Source: Paraniabella ginsengisoli (GTDB taxonomy: Bacteria > Bacteroidota > Bacteroidia > Chitinophagales > Chitinophagaceae). Taken from it: a DNA stretch of 64,000 bases. The notes beneath the pieces are model-generated. The model did no database searches. It was not told the origin of the DNA and worked only from the letters and a program-made list of their open reading frames with translations. The position numbers were made by a program, and so were the translations under genes. The first letter of the stretch is position 1. Each line of letters begins with the position of its first letter. The stretch is from the NCBI RefSeq assembly GCF_022513635.1, contig NZ_JAKWBL010000004.1, forward strand, positions 124,001 through 188,000, written 5' to 3'. Positions 9,432 through 22,182 of the stretch are shown here, in pieces.

Positions 9432-11843
9432 ATGATGAGATATTTAGCTCTATTTGTTTTCACAATATTTTACAGCGCAGCGTTTGCTACAAACGAACCA
9501 CTGTCTGTAATTAAAGGAACTGTTTACAGCTCAGACAATCAACCAGTAGCAAATGCTACGGTTCACGTTAAAAACACTAACCGTACCACTATAACAGATA
9601 AAAATGGTGTTTTCTATTTTCGTAAACTTGATGCAGGGACCTACACGATAGAAGTATCTTTTGTTGGAAGCGAATCTGTTGAGCAGGAAGTGGAAGTAGG
9701 AAATAATGAAACGGCTGATATTTCTATTACTATCAATTCCAGTTTAAAAGACCTGGAAGAAGTTATTATTAAGGGTTCAAGAAATAAGTATAAAAATGAT
9801 GAAGTAAGTAGTACGTTGAGACTACAAACACCAATTCTGGAATTACCTCAAAACATCCAGGTCATATCATCTCAGATAATGGCTGATCAGCAGGTTTTTG
9901 ATATTGTTGATGGAATTACCCGCAACATCAGTGGCGCAACACGTCAGGGACATTGGGACAACCAATATGCTAATATCCGCATGCGCGGGTCAAAGATTCC
10001 TGCCTTCAGAAATGGTATGAACATTGAAGCTTCATGGGGTCCCACAGCTGAAGACGCATCAATGATCGAAAGGATCGAGTTTGTAAAAGGGCCGGCTGGC
10101 TTTATGCTGGCTAATGGTGAACCCGGCGGCTTTTATAATGTGGTGACTAAAAAACCCACAGGTTATACAAAAGGGTCAGCAACATTAAGTATGGGTAGCT
10201 TTAGTACTTACCGCGGTGCGCTTGACTTTGATGGTAAGCTAAGCAAAGATGGAAGATTATTATACAGGCTTAACATGGCAGGCCAGCAAAAAGATTTTCA
10301 TACCAAATACAATTATAGCAATCGCTATGTTGTAGCACCCGTGCTAAGTTATTTAATTGATGATGCCACAACACTTACACTGGAATATACATATCAGGGG
10401 TCTAAATATTTGTCTAATGGTAACTATTCTTTTTCGCCCAAACAATTTGCAGATCCTGGTATTGGAAATGATTTCTTTTATGGAGATCCAACTTTTGAAC
10501 CAAGTAAATTGAGAGATCATAGTGTTTATATCTATTTAGATCATAAACTAAATGAAAGATGGACTGCTCACGCACAAGCAGCTTACTTTAACTTCAATAT
10601 GGAAGCTAATAGTACATGGTTAAGCTACATGCGGGCTAACGGAGATATGCCAAGATATTGGAGCATTTCCGGTGAAGCTGGTGAAAACAGATTTGGCCAG
10701 TTTTCATTTACCGGAGAAGAAAGAACAGGTAATATTCGCCACCGTATTTTAGCTGGTGCTGATTTCGGTAATAAAAAATTCTGGGGTGACTTCAGAACTT
10801 TACTCGATTCTATTCCGGCACAACCACTTAATGTGTACAACCCGATATATGGCTTGCCTGGAAGTATATTCCCTGTATTAGATCGCTCTCAGGATGTAAG
10901 AGTACTTGCAGGCGGAAGTAACTATGTAACTTCCGTTTCCTATGCTTCTGCTTATGCGCAGGATGAACTGGCATTCTTTGACGATCAGTTGCGTTTATCG
11001 CTTGGCTTACGATTTACATCTGCTGAAACAGTAGGAAAAACAAAAGCAGCACAAATTAATAGTAATGTTTTCTCTCCACGGGTAGGATTAAGCTATTCCA
11101 TTACAGATAATATGAGTGCATATGCTTTATATGATCAATCATTTGTTCCGGTAGCTGGAACCAATTGGCAGGGAGAAGCTTTTAAACCTATCCGCGGCAA
11201 TGATATAGAAGCAGGTATTAAAAAAGACTGGTTTAACGGGCACTGGAGTTCAACGTTAAGTGCATATATCATTACACGTAAAAATGCGTTGGTTGCCGAT
11301 CCGGATCCCGACCACATTGTAGGTGGACAAACATTTCAGGCACAATTAGGTGAAACAAAAACCAAAGGTATTGAAGTGGACATTACCGGTGAAGTTGTTC
11401 GAGGGTTGAATCTGAATGCTAACTATGCATTAACTGATTCAAAAATTTCAGAAGATTCTAAAGAAGAAAACATTGGCAATGTAACACCTAACACAGCTAA
11501 GCATACTGCTAACGGATGGTTGAACTATCGTTTTCAAACAGGAGCATTGGAAGGTTTTGGGTTGATGGGAGGCGTATCGGCACAGATAGATCGCTACATT
11601 GGAAATACTAAAGAATCAAATTTCCCCAATTACTTTAGAGCAGATGGTGGGATAAGTTATCAGAAAGGACGTTATTCAATTTCAATGCTTGTAAATAATC
11701 TGTTGAACCATCAACGTTTACTTACCGCAGGTTCTGTAAGCAATCCTTCTGCAGCATTAGCGGCAAAAGGAGCTGTAACTTATTATTCCTACATTGTAGA
11801 AGCTAGAAGAAATATGAGAATTGGTATTACTTACAGATTTTAA
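9432..11843 (+). CDS. TonB-dependent siderophore-type receptor
   Basis: This intact protein of ~803 residues starts at the ATG at 9432 (MMRYLALFVFTIF). It carries a signal peptide, a carboxypeptidase-regulatory-like domain (IKGTVYSSDNQPVANATVHV), a TonB-box region (DLEEVIIKGSRNKYK), a plug domain (ELPQNIQVISSQIMADQQ, then RIEFVKGPAGFMLANGEPG) and a 22-strand barrel ending in an aromatic residue (GITYRF). Motifs such as NVVTKKP and the terminal Phe fit siderophore receptors of the FhuE/FpvA type. It imports a ferric chelate across the outer membrane using TonB energy. The PepSY gene upstream supports an iron role. The substrate cannot be read from sequence. Confidence 0.9.
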   Translation: MMRYLALFVFTIFYSAAFATNEPLSVIKGTVYSSDNQPVANATVHVKNTNRTTITDKNGVFYFRKLDAGTYTIEVSFVGSESVEQEVEVGNNETADISITINSSLKDLEEVIIKGSRNKYKNDEVSSTLRLQTPILELPQNIQVISSQIMADQQVFDIVDGITRNISGATRQGHWDNQYANIRMRGSKIPAFRNGMNIEASWGPTAEDASMIERIEFVKGPAGFMLANGEPGGFYNVVTKKPTGYTKGSATLSMGSFSTYRGALDFDGKLSKDGRLLYRLNMAGQQKDFHTKYNYSNRYVVAPVLSYLIDDATTLTLEYTYQGSKYLSNGNYSFSPKQFADPGIGNDFFYGDPTFEPSKLRDHSVYIYLDHKLNERWTAHAQAAYFNFNMEANSTWLSYMRANGDMPRYWSISGEAGENRFGQFSFTGEERTGNIRHRILAGADFGNKKFWGDFRTLLDSIPAQPLNVYNPIYGLPGSIFPVLDRSQDVRVLAGGSNYVTSVSYASAYAQDELAFFDDQLRLSLGLRFTSAETVGKTKAAQINSNVFSPRVGLSYSITDNMSAYALYDQSFVPVAGTNWQGEAFKPIRGNDIEAGIKKDWFNGHWSSTLSAYIITRKNALVADPDPDHIVGGQTFQAQLGETKTKGIEVDITGEVVRGLNLNANYALTDSKISEDSKEENIGNVTPNTAKHTANGWLNYRFQTGALEGFGLMGGVSAQIDRYIGNTKESNFPNYFRADGGISYQKGRYSISMLVNNLLNHQRLLTAGSVSNPSAALAAKGAVTYYSYIVEARRNMRIGITYRF

Positions 11844-11860
11844 AAAACACTACCAGTCAT

Positions 11861-11898
11861 AACTAAAAAAAGGAGCGGTTATCGCTCCTTTTTTTAGT
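11861..11898. terminator. Bidirectional intrinsic terminator
   Basis: AACTAAAAAAAGGAGCG and CGCTCCTTTTTTTAGTT form a perfect 17-bp inverted repeat around a 4-5 nt loop, with A and T tracts on either side. It sits between the convergent receptor gene (plus) and glucan synthase gene (minus) and should stop both transcripts. Confidence 0.9.
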
Positions 11899-11928
11899 TA
11901 TGATCTGCCTCGTCCTGAAATAAGTTGA

Positions 11929-14900
11929 TTATAATAACACTTCTACATCGTGTACATTCCCATCATCAATTAAAGTGATAAATGGTTCCGCAACTTCATC
12001 ACCATTCACAGTAAACTGTACGCTGCCATCTTTTTTGTATTACTTATTTTTAACTGATAAAGTGTATTGCCGAATTTGTAATTCACCTCAAATCCGGGCC
12101 AGCTATCTGGTACACATGGATCAATATGTAATTCGCTGCCTTTACGTTTCAATCCTAAAATATGTTCCAACGCAAGTTGGTACGTCCACCCTGCAGAACC
12201 CGTGTACCATGTCCAGCCGCCGCGGCCTTCATGCGGAGCCACACCATAAACATCTGCTGCCATTACATAAGGCTCTACTTTATACTTTTGTGTGTCAGCA
12301 TTTGATGTAGCATGATTTACAGGGTTTACCATGGAGAAAAGTTCCCATACGCGCTCCTTATCTTTAATCATAGCAAAAGCCATCATCGTCCAGATTGCGG
12401 CATGCGTATATTGTCCACCATTTTCTCTTACTCCCGGAACATAGCCTTTAATATAACCGGGATATAGATCAGACTTATCAAATGCTGGCGTTAACAGTTT
12501 AATGATCCCGTTCTCACGATCTATCAGATGCTCGTTTAATGAAGCCATTGCTTTCTCAATACGTTCCGGCTGTCCCGCGCCCGAAATAACCGACCAGCTT
12601 TGCGAAATGGAATCTATACGGCACTCTTCATTTTGAGCTGATCCTAACGGAGTTCCATCATCGAAATAAGCACGTCGATACCACTCACCGTCCCATGCAT
12701 TTTTATTGATATTCTCTTTTAATTTTTCAGCTTCGCTGATACATTTGATATGAAATTCTTTATCCTCTTGTTGATCTGCTATTGACGCGAACTTCATCAA
12801 TACATCATATAAAAAGAAGCCCAGCCATACACTTTCCCCTTTTCCATGTTCGCCCACTTTATCCATACCATCGTTCCAGTCGCCTGATCCTATTAATGGC
12901 AACCCATGTTCGCCAAACTTCAACCCAAAATCAATAGCGCGTTTACAGTGGTTATACACGGACTCCCAATCATTCAGGAACACCGGTAAATCATAATAAC
13001 TTTCTTCATCAGGGTGCAATGGCCTTCCCTGAATGTATGAAACATACTCGTCCAAAACTTCTGTATCACCCGTTGCTTCAATATAGCGAGCCGCAACATA
13101 AGGCAGCCATAAATAATCATCAGAACATGTAGTGCGTACGCCACGTCCGGTTGGCGGGTGCCACCAGTGCTGAACATCACCTTCTTTAAACTGACGGGAA
13201 GCCGCAAGCAGGATCTGCGCCCTGGTTACATCAGGCCTCGTATGCATTAATGCTAATACATCCTGTAGCTGATCCCGGAAACCGAATGCACCACCAGATT
13301 GATAGAAGCCACTTCTACCCCATACCCTGCAAGCTAATGCCTGATATACCAACCATCCGTTCGTCAGAACATTGAAGGAATTATCAGGTGTGTTAATATA
13401 TACACTGCCTAAAATATGATTCCATTGGTCGTGCACTTTTGATTGCGCATCATGTACGGTTTGTGCACTTTTATATTTCATGGCCAGCGTTCTTGCATCC
13501 TGTTCAGATTTGGCGCTACCCAATCTGAATATAACTTCCTGCTCTTCATCCGGCATTAGATCAACTCCTATTTGTATTGCTGTGCATGGATCAAGCGCCG
13601 CACCATATCTGTTCGATAATTTTTCTCTGCTCAATCCTTCAGGCGAAGCCAATGAACCATTTCGTCCCAAAAATTCAGTACGATCGCAAGTGTACGATTT
13701 GGTAGCACCATCTGCATCAAAGAAAGATACTCTTTCTGCAAATGTGCTATTATAATAGTTTCTGGCAAATATTACACCTGTCTCCAGGTTTTTCTCTGTC
13801 ACCACATGCATTCTTGTGCTGGTCATTGTATCACCCAATACCCATTCCGTATACCCGGTCACAGAAAGTTTTCTTTGCTTTGCTGTCAAATTCTTAATTC
13901 TGACTACTGTGAATTTGATTGCATCTTCTGCATCTACAAACACCCACATTTCGGATTTTATACCAAACGCGATATGCTCATAAACAGTGTAGCCAAACCC
14001 ATTTCTGGTTATATAAGGTTTACCACTATTTCTCGGTAATGGTGACGGAGACCAGTATCGTCCGCTAATATCATCTCTTATATAAAAAGCTTCTCCGGTT
14101 TTGTCAGACACAGGATCGTTTTTCCAGGGTGAAAGCCTGTAAGAATGGGCATTTTCAGCCCAACTATAACCTGATCCGCTTTCTGAGATCATTGTGCCAA
14201 ATTCAGCATTGGCAATAATATTAACCCATGGTGCGGGTGAAGTTTTATCGGGTGTAGTTAAGATAAAATACTCTTTACCATCCGATGTAAAACCACCTGT
14301 TTCATTATTAAAGATCAGGTTGTCTGGCAGTTCCATTTGCGTATCGGAATCAAATGTATTGCGCCCGGTTACTTTTAGCTGAGGTGGCAAAGCTTTAGCT
14401 GTTTTTTTACGATCCATTTGCTCCTGTATCGTACCGGCGTTATCGAAAAATATTAATCGTGCTACCGTTTGAAACAACACCCTGTCTTCTGTTGTAAGCT
14501 GATCGCCCTGGCGTACAAAAATACCGCCAGGCTGATCTACAATAGCACCACTTATGGCTGTTACAAAACCCATTATCTGATCATGCAGCAATTGCCTGTA
14601 AGTACCGAAATCATCATTCCAAATTATAAGATCCACTGCCAGGCCTTTCATTCGCCAATAAGAATGTGCTTTTATAACCTGACGAACTAAAGTTGTATTC
14701 TCACTGTCCTGCACTCTTACCAAAACAATTGGCAAGTCGCCTGAAATAGAATAACCCCATAAACCCGATTGTCCTTTTCTATTGCTGGCAATAATATTAG
14801 CATCCGCTCTATGTGTGGCGTTAGCATATAATATATGCCCCGCCATTGAATTAAATAACTGAGCTTCCGATTCGCTGGCATTTATCTGCCTGAGTAATAC

Positions 14901-17900
14901 CTGGCTGTGAGTCCACGACAATTCGAACGCGCGGTTTTTAAGGTGCGTATCCCGATACTTATCTATCAGGTGTGTACATTTCTCTTCGGTATCTGTAATG
15001 CCTGTAATAATTTCGAAAGTGGCGGTTTGTCGCGGCTTCAATGCTATTTTATACTTTATTGCGGCAACAGGATCAAGCACTGAACCACTTGTACCTGACA
15101 ATTGTCCGTCGGTTGTAGCTGCTAAAGGCGCTGCTAAAGATCTTGTTCTTCCAATAAATCTCATCCGGTCACTTTCATAAGATATTTCTTCCTTTTCTGT
15201 ACCTGAAAGGTCCATCATAAAGAACATCCATGGTGGTTGTTCATTTTTTGACCGCGCTCGTCTGGTACAAAGTATGGCCTTATCTTCTTCACTGATCTTA
15301 GTTTGAACAAACAGATTGCTAAAGGCCGGATGCGCTTCATCTGCAGCTTGCGGCGTTATTACCACTTCTGTGTAACCTGTTACTTCCAGTGTTTTTGTAG
15401 TATTGCTTTTATTAGTAATCTTTATTCTTCTTATTGAAATATCATCTTCTGGAGAAACAACAATATCTGTCTTAGTTTCAAACTCATTATTTACGCGCCT
15501 GAATTCTACATGACCTTGCGAAAAAATAGTTTCATCTATAGTAAATTTCTTTTTAGTAGGCTGATAAGTATTGGACCATAGTTCTCCATTTGCAAGATCT
15601 TTGATATAACAGAATGTACCCCAATTATCTTCCGTCACATCTTCGCGCCAGCGGGTCAAAGCCAAATTCTTCCAGCGATGATAACTGCCGCCTGCATTAC
15701 TTATGGCCATGTGATAGCGGCCGTTTGAAAGTAGCTGCACTTCAGGTATTGGCGTATTTGGCGTTCTGATGATTCTGATATGCGATTCGTGGGTTGTAAC
15801 AACTTTGCTTGTTGCGCTATCATCTTGTGTATAATAGTTGGTAGCTTTGGGAGCACGCTCTTTCAATAGCAACAAAGCAGATTGTAATTGTGGATCGCGC
15901 TCAAATCGTTGTTGCATTTTTTCGCCCAATAATAAACGTGCAAAAGACAAAAAGCCCATTCCCTGATGGTGTGCCATGAACGATCTAATAATAACATTTG
16001 ATTTTCCTCGCGGCATTCGTGATGGCGTATAATCAATCGCTTCATAAAAACCATAACGACCTTCAAAACCGGCTTTAGATAATTCAATGAGATTTTTTAA
16101 AGCTGCTTCCGGCTCTACCATTAACGCAAGCATAGTTGCGTATGGTGCAATAACCAAATCCTGTCCAAGCCCTCTTTTCAAGCCCAATCCTGGTACACCA
16201 AAAGCCTGGTATTGATAATTAAGATGTGCGTCTACCAAATTGTAGCCAGACTCTGAAACGCCCCATGGAACAGCTTTTCGCTTTCCATAGTCAATTTGAT
16301 TTTGAATAACACCCCTTGCGGTTTTCTCAAGTAATGTATTTTCGTACGAAGGCATTACCAGGTCGGGCATCAGGTACTCGAACATAGAGCCGCTCCACGA
16401 CAGCAATACCGGGGCAGTACCGTCATTAGTGATCAAACGGCCCAATGCAAACCAACTATCTTGCGACACCTTACCTTGTGCGATAGCAGTGTAAATACCC
16501 AACCGCGCTTCTGAAGCAAGAATATCGTAATAGCTTTTGTCCTTTACATCTTCACTTACGTTATAACCAATATGGAAAAGATGCTTGGACGCATCATATA
16601 AAAACCCATATTCGACATTTGCGAAACCATTACATTCATTAGCCAGTTTTTCAATATCACTAAACTTCTTTAACACATGGCTTTCTGCTACCTTCAACGC
16701 TGCATGTAAATTTTCCAACCATGACTTTTTTTCTGGATCATCAACTTGTGTCAATAATTGTTCAGTTACTGGTAGTAATGAAGTTGCCAAAGTTTTGATC
16801 TCGTTAAGATTGGGAATAAACGCTAATGGCTTTAAATCGCTATAGTCTTCAACACCAGGCAGTAGGTCAATCCAGGGTGTTAAGATAGAAAATGAATTCA
16901 GTGCATCAATAATCTGATCCTCAAACTTTCCTAACCATAATGCCGTCTCTGTATTTGAATTCAATTCTTTGTCTGCTTTTAATAATTGCACTTCCTGCTG
17001 TAAAGCAATCATATGTTGCTTTTGCTCGTAAAGTTTCTCTATAGAATCTTGCGAAAGTTGTCGTAATTGCTTTTCAATTGCCTTAAACCGATCTTTATGT
17101 AGATTATCAATTGACTTGATTGTTAACCAGGTATGTTTTAACCCTTCGTAAAAACTGTTAGTCAATATTTTTTGATGCGGCAACTCCAATAAACCCTGTC
17201 TTAGCACGATCATATTCGCCACAAAATTTCCACTGTCTACGGCAGACACATATTTTGGATACAAGGGTTGAAGCGTTGTTGTGTCATACCAGTTATAAAA
17301 ATGGCCTTTATAGCGCTCCATGTCATTCAATGAGTTGAAGGTATTTTGTGTACGCTCAACCAACTTACAAAGAGAAATATATCCAAAATCAAAAGCCGAA
17401 AGATTTACCAAGCAGGATAATCCAATGTTAGTTGGAGATGTGCGATGTGCTGTAACCTCAACAGGTTTTTCCTGATAATTATCCGGTGGCAAATAATTGT
17501 CTTCAGCACCTACAAAATCTTCAAAAAACCTCCAGGTTTTACGGCTTATAACATGTACAAATTCCGAGTCGGATTGTGATAGCGCAAAATCCTTTCTACT
17601 GCGACGCCTGCTTACCCGCCACGCAACAATTGGCGATAAAAGCCACAATATTAAAAAAGGCGTGGCGATAAATAATGATGACGGATTAAAGATAATGATG
17701 AGCGCAGTAACGATACCTATGAAAACAATAGCCTGCCACATGTATAAGTAGGCTTCTGCAATCGTTTTTTTCCACTCACTTTTTGAGCGGCATAGGGCGT
17801 CCATTGAAGTAATTTCTTTTTGAAAAAATCATTCTCCAGTTAGCCAGGAAAATAGCGTCTACATTTTTAATAGCTTCAAAGGGCAGCACAACAATATTAT

Positions 17901-20601
17901 ATAAAATTTGTGTGATACTTTTTTGAAAGAATCCAATACTTCCGAAAGATGCGATGTGGTATCAAGATCTTTAGGTTTACGAATCAGTTGTACAACGCCT
18001 GTAACTACAGGCATAAAAACCAAAAGATCAAAAATCCGGCGATCCAAACACCAGGGTCAGGAATTACCACCCATACTAACGCTAATAAAATAAATATAGC
18101 CGGTGCTAAAAGGCTGCGCCTGATATTATCCCAAATTTTCCATTTTGATAACGATGATATATAATTCCTTCTTAGCTTATTTTTTGCATCAGGCGCAAAT
18201 GGCAACCCCCATGATGCGATTTGCCAATCGCCCCGAATCCAACGATGACGGCGGCTCACATCGGTCCAGTACGTTTGTGGATAGTCTTCAAATAATTGTA
18301 CATCCGTAAGCAATCCTGAACGTACATAAGATCCTTCCAAAAGATCATGACTCAATATACGGTTTTCAGGAAACGCTTCACCTAACACTTTTTCAAAAAC
18401 ATCAATATCATAGATTCCTTTTCCTATGAAAGATCCCTCATCAAATAAATCCTGGTATACATCTGAAACCAATTGCGTGTATGGGTCAAGCCCGGAATCG
18501 TTACTATGCATGCGAGCATAGGCAGAACTTGTTTTTACCGGCAAATTAATAGCTGTTCGAGGCTGCAAAATTCCATAACCTTCAACCACCCGGTTCTTTT
18601 TAGCATTGATAACGGGCTGATTTAAAGGATGCGCCATTGTAGCAATCATCTTCCATGCAGACTCGCGAGGTAGTATAGTGTCAGCATCGAGTGTTATTAC
18701 ATATTTTACTTTGGACAACGCCGTAGTATCTCCCACGATCAACGAAAAATCATCATGCCCCGCATTTCTTAACAGACTATTCAGCTCTCCTAACTTTCCT
18801 CTTTTACGTTCGTAACTCATCCATACTTTCTCCTTCCTGTTCCATTTACGGGAACGGTGCATCAGGAAAAATTTGTCAGGATCATTTTCTTTTTTATACT
18901 TTATGTTCAGTTGTTCTATCTCTTCTTTTACCATTGAAAGCAGTTCGTCATCCTGCGGCATATGTTCATGAGGAGCATCAGCAAAATCTGTGAGCAAGCA
19001 ATAAAACAAATTATTCTGTGGATTAGAAAGATACCGAACTTCCAGATCGCTTACCAATTCTTCAACGCCATCCTTACTGGTTAAAAGACATGGTACCGCA
19101 ACAATTGCGCTATATATTGACGGTATCTTTTCCGAGAAGTCGTACTTGGGTAAAGGTTTTGGATCTACTAACAAAGTAGAGATCCAGTTAATAACAACGG
19201 TAGCAAAATGACCGAGTATGATAAAACAAAGCAAAGCAGTAGCGATGGCTAACCACAACGTATCACTTTGCACAAAGATTTTTAATCCCAATAATATGCT
19301 TGCTGCAAAAGCAAATAAAAATATGGAGCCTGCATATATTTTTAACCTGTTTTTTTTAAAGAAAATTTTTGAATAATCTCTGAAATTCAACGACGCTTCG
19401 GTTGCTTTAAGCAAATCATTCTTTCCTTTATCAACTAAAAAATATCCTATGTGATGCTGACGTTCAGGCCTTCCTTGCGCCTTTCGTTCCTTTGTGAGTT
19501 CAATAGCAAGCGCAGTTATTTCGTGTTCAGGTTTTTTAGATTTCTTTCCTACCCATTCTATGATGTGACGGTAACAGTCACGGGTGTCAAAGTCCACCAA
19601 AGGGTAAGTTCCGGTAATGTCTTCCTGCAATATTTTCTCAACCACACTAACGCTTTCCACAAAATCCTTCCACTCTGTAGTTTTTAACAGTCGGATGCTT
19701 TCAATACTATTGCGCATTGATACCTGATCTGCGGCCTGACTTTGATTATGAACATTGATCAATTCGGCTACGGAATGACCTGAATCGGAAAGTTGTTGTT
19801 CAATCCAGGATAAAGGTATGGTCAATCCTTGCCCTTTGCCCTGCATTCGCCTTGTAAATTCAGCAACAAATGCGCTGTTTAGCGGTATATTGCTTTTGGC
19901 CATTTCGGCTGTAGCAATAATAATATCCTTAGAATTTTTTTGAGCTGTTTTAATAAATTCATCTGCCCAGTAAATTGCATCGTTCTTATCCAATCTGTCA
20001 ATGGCAATTCTGGAAGCAATGCGTCTGATATTTTCAATGATAGCGAAACGAAGCATAATGGGAATGGCCCACAATTCTCCCAGCTTAAGAATATTTTTAG
20101 TTTGATAGCCCTTAATAAACGCGGTTAAATTTGCTACGTCAACCCTGCCATCACTATGTGAAATGATCTCCAAAGCAATGTCGTAAACCCTGGGCAGGCC
20201 GGCCGACTTACCCTTCGCCAGTATCGGAAGCGTTTGGCTATATCCTTTCGGAAGGTGTTTTCGAGCAATATCAATTTGTTCTTTTATCAGGTAAAGGTTG
20301 TCTAGCAACCATTCACTTGCAGGAGCTATAGCAAGCTTTTCCTTTGTGGCATCCGCTAACATTTGCTGCACCCTAACAATCACTTCTTCATTATCATTAA
20401 GCCGTTTAATACCCTGTCCAGTTGTTTTGTCTTCAGTAACTCATGCTGAGCTGCCACATTTTCTCCATGTGATTTCATTTGAGAACTACTGAACAGATCC
20501 AGGCGAAATGGATTTTCATTTTTAAAAGGGTAACTCGATTCGGAAGTAAAATACTCTCTCATCTTGGTCACAAGGTCATCAACAGGCATTGCTATCTTCA
20601 T
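11929..20601 (-). CDS. Cyclic beta-1,2-glucan synthase (GT84-GH189-GH94; several frameshifts)
   Basis: This inner-membrane enzyme polymerises UDP-glucose into beta-1,2-glucan and cyclises it (ChvB/NdvB/Cgs family). Repaired length is about 2,890 residues, as expected. From the N-terminus: helical region; GT84 glycosyltransferase with LDADTILPRES and the RHRWIRGDWQ motif; flanking membrane spans; GH189-type cyclising domain (for example GHFYNWYDTTTLQPLYP and IRSFMAHHQGMGFLSFARLL, roughly 15.8-17.5 kb); then two GH94-type sandwich modules and the GH94 barrel (GSGDWNDGMDKVG, NGGQYTHAAIWTM). Frames break near 20385, 18020, 17800-17890 and 12031; repairing the last (A run, minus strand) extends the protein to a stop at 11929. 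The gene stands alone between terminators. It is unusual for Bacteroidota. Confidence 0.9.
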
Positions 20602-20869
20602 CCGTATTGTTTAAATATTTTTAGTGTTTTATGAGAACTTTTTTGATGCAGAATTTAAGCATAAAAAAGATATACTACAATTTTAGTTTCATCTGTATAT
20701 TTTTGTTTGCAGCTTCGCTGCGATGTTTTTGGTCTGATGAAACGCCGTTTTATATTTTTAATGTCCAAAAAACTCCTTCGATAAGCAAAATTTATTGTAG
20801 GCGTTTTACGGATTACATTATAACAATTTTCAAGCCGACCTTCAATAACTTATCTATCAATCAATAAAA
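20602..20869. other. AT-rich spacer without a recognisable gene
   Basis: This lies between the synthase start and the recA terminator. It holds a short GCAGCTTCGCTGC hairpin near 20710 but no credible coding frame with a start signal. Confidence 0.5.
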
Positions 20870-20895
20870 TAGCCGCTCCAAAAATGAAGCGGCTA
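20870..20895 (-). terminator. recA intrinsic terminator
   Basis: On the minus strand TAGCCGCTTC pairs with GAGCGGCTA around a T-rich loop and is followed by TTTTATT. It lies 27 bp past the recA stop codon. Confidence 0.8.
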
Positions 20896-20921
20896 AACTA
20901 ACCCATAATAAAATATACCTG

Positions 20922-21955
20922 TTAAGCGCCTTTTAATTCGGCAATCTTTTCTCTGATCTTTATTTCTATTTCACCTGCAAGTTCGGGATTGTCTATCAAC
21001 AGATTTCTTACCGAGTCTCTGCCTTGTCCCAACTTGTCACTATTATAGCTATACCAGGAACCGCTTTTTTGGATGATGTTTAAATCTACACCCATATCAA
21101 TGATCTCACCGGTTTTGGAAATACCTTCACCAAAGATGATATCAAATTCTGCGGCACGAAACGGAGGAGCTACTTTATTTTTTACCACTTTTACTTTTAC
21201 ACGGTTTCCTATTGCTTCATCACCGTCTTTTATTTGAGCCTGGCGACGAATATCCAATCTTACAGACGCATAAAACTTCAGCGCATTACCACCGGTTGTT
21301 GTTTCAGGATTTCCAAACATTACGCCGATCTTTTCACGTAACTGATTGATAAATATACAAATGGTATTTGTTTTGGAAATGGTAGCGGTAAGCTTACGTA
21401 AAGCCTGGCTCATTAAACGGGCATGTAAACCCATTTTACTGTCGCCCATTTCTCCTTCCAGCTCGCTTTTAGGAACCAGCGCAGCAACTGAGTCAATTAC
21501 TACAACATCCAACGCGCCTGACAGTATCAGCCTGTCTGCAATTTCCAGCGCCTGTTCTCCATAATCTGGCTGACTGATCAAAAGATTATCAACGTTTACA
21601 CCTAATTTTCTTGCATAGGCGCTATCGAAAGCTTATGCTCTGCATCAATAATAGCACACATGCCACCTTTCTTTTGTGCCTGTGCAATTACATGCGTAGC
21701 AATGGTTGTTTTACCAGAAGATTCGGGACCATAAATTTCTATTACGCGGCCTCGTGGAAGGCCACCAATACCCAAGGCGGTATCAAGGCCGATAGAACCG
21801 GTTGATACAACCGGATGAGCCTCTACCGTCTTGTCACCCATCATCATTACACTGCCCTTCCCATAATCTTTATCTATTTTTTCCATGGTAAGCTTAAGCG
21901 CCTTAAACTTCTCGCTGCTTACATCTACTTCGGGTAATTTCTCTGTCTTTGCCAT
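20922..21955 (-). CDS. recA: Recombinase RecA (2-nt insertion)
   Basis: RecA forms ATP-dependent filaments on single-stranded DNA for homologous recombination and the SOS response. The Walker A motif is GPESSGKTT and the L2-region motif [27 protein letters not shown] is intact across its pieces. The N-terminal 117-residue frame reads through to [10 protein letters not shown], whereas RecA always has [15 protein letters not shown]. The second frame resumes before [14 protein letters not shown]. Deleting the two T's at 21633-21634 restores the exact family sequence, so the break is a 2-nt insertion. Because RecA is a single-copy housekeeping protein, an assembly error is the likeliest explanation. 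The repaired protein is about 344 residues. Confidence 0.95.
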
Positions 21956-22087
21956 AAATCAAAAATACAATTTAGCTATATCCTATCTGAAATATTTATT
22001 AACAAGCAAAACTAATATATTTAGTATTATAAAACTAATTTTTTTGACATGGTAGGTTACTTGTGTTAAGTTAAGCATAATACGATT

Positions 22088-22144
22088 GTCAGGCTGAGCT
22101 TGCCGAAGCCTACTCAAACGACCCTTCGGCAAGCTCAGGGTGAC
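22088..22144. repeat. Hairpin repeat of the GAGCTTGCCGAAG family
   Basis: GTCAGGCTGAGCTTGCCGAAG at 22088-22108 pairs with CTTCGGCAAGCTCAGGGTGAC at 22124-22144 (20 of 21 positions). It lies between the M16 gene stop and recA. Near-identical elements are scattered in many bacterial genomes. It may also end or stabilise the M16 transcript. Confidence 0.75.
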
Positions 22145-22182
22145 AACCAACACGACTTGTAAACCTGTTACCCATATTTCTC

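Noticed and set aside
20922..21955. recA as a true pseudogene
   Set aside because: Both halves are perfectly conserved outside the 2-nt insertion and no second recA is visible; housekeeping genes elsewhere in the window are broken in a similar way.
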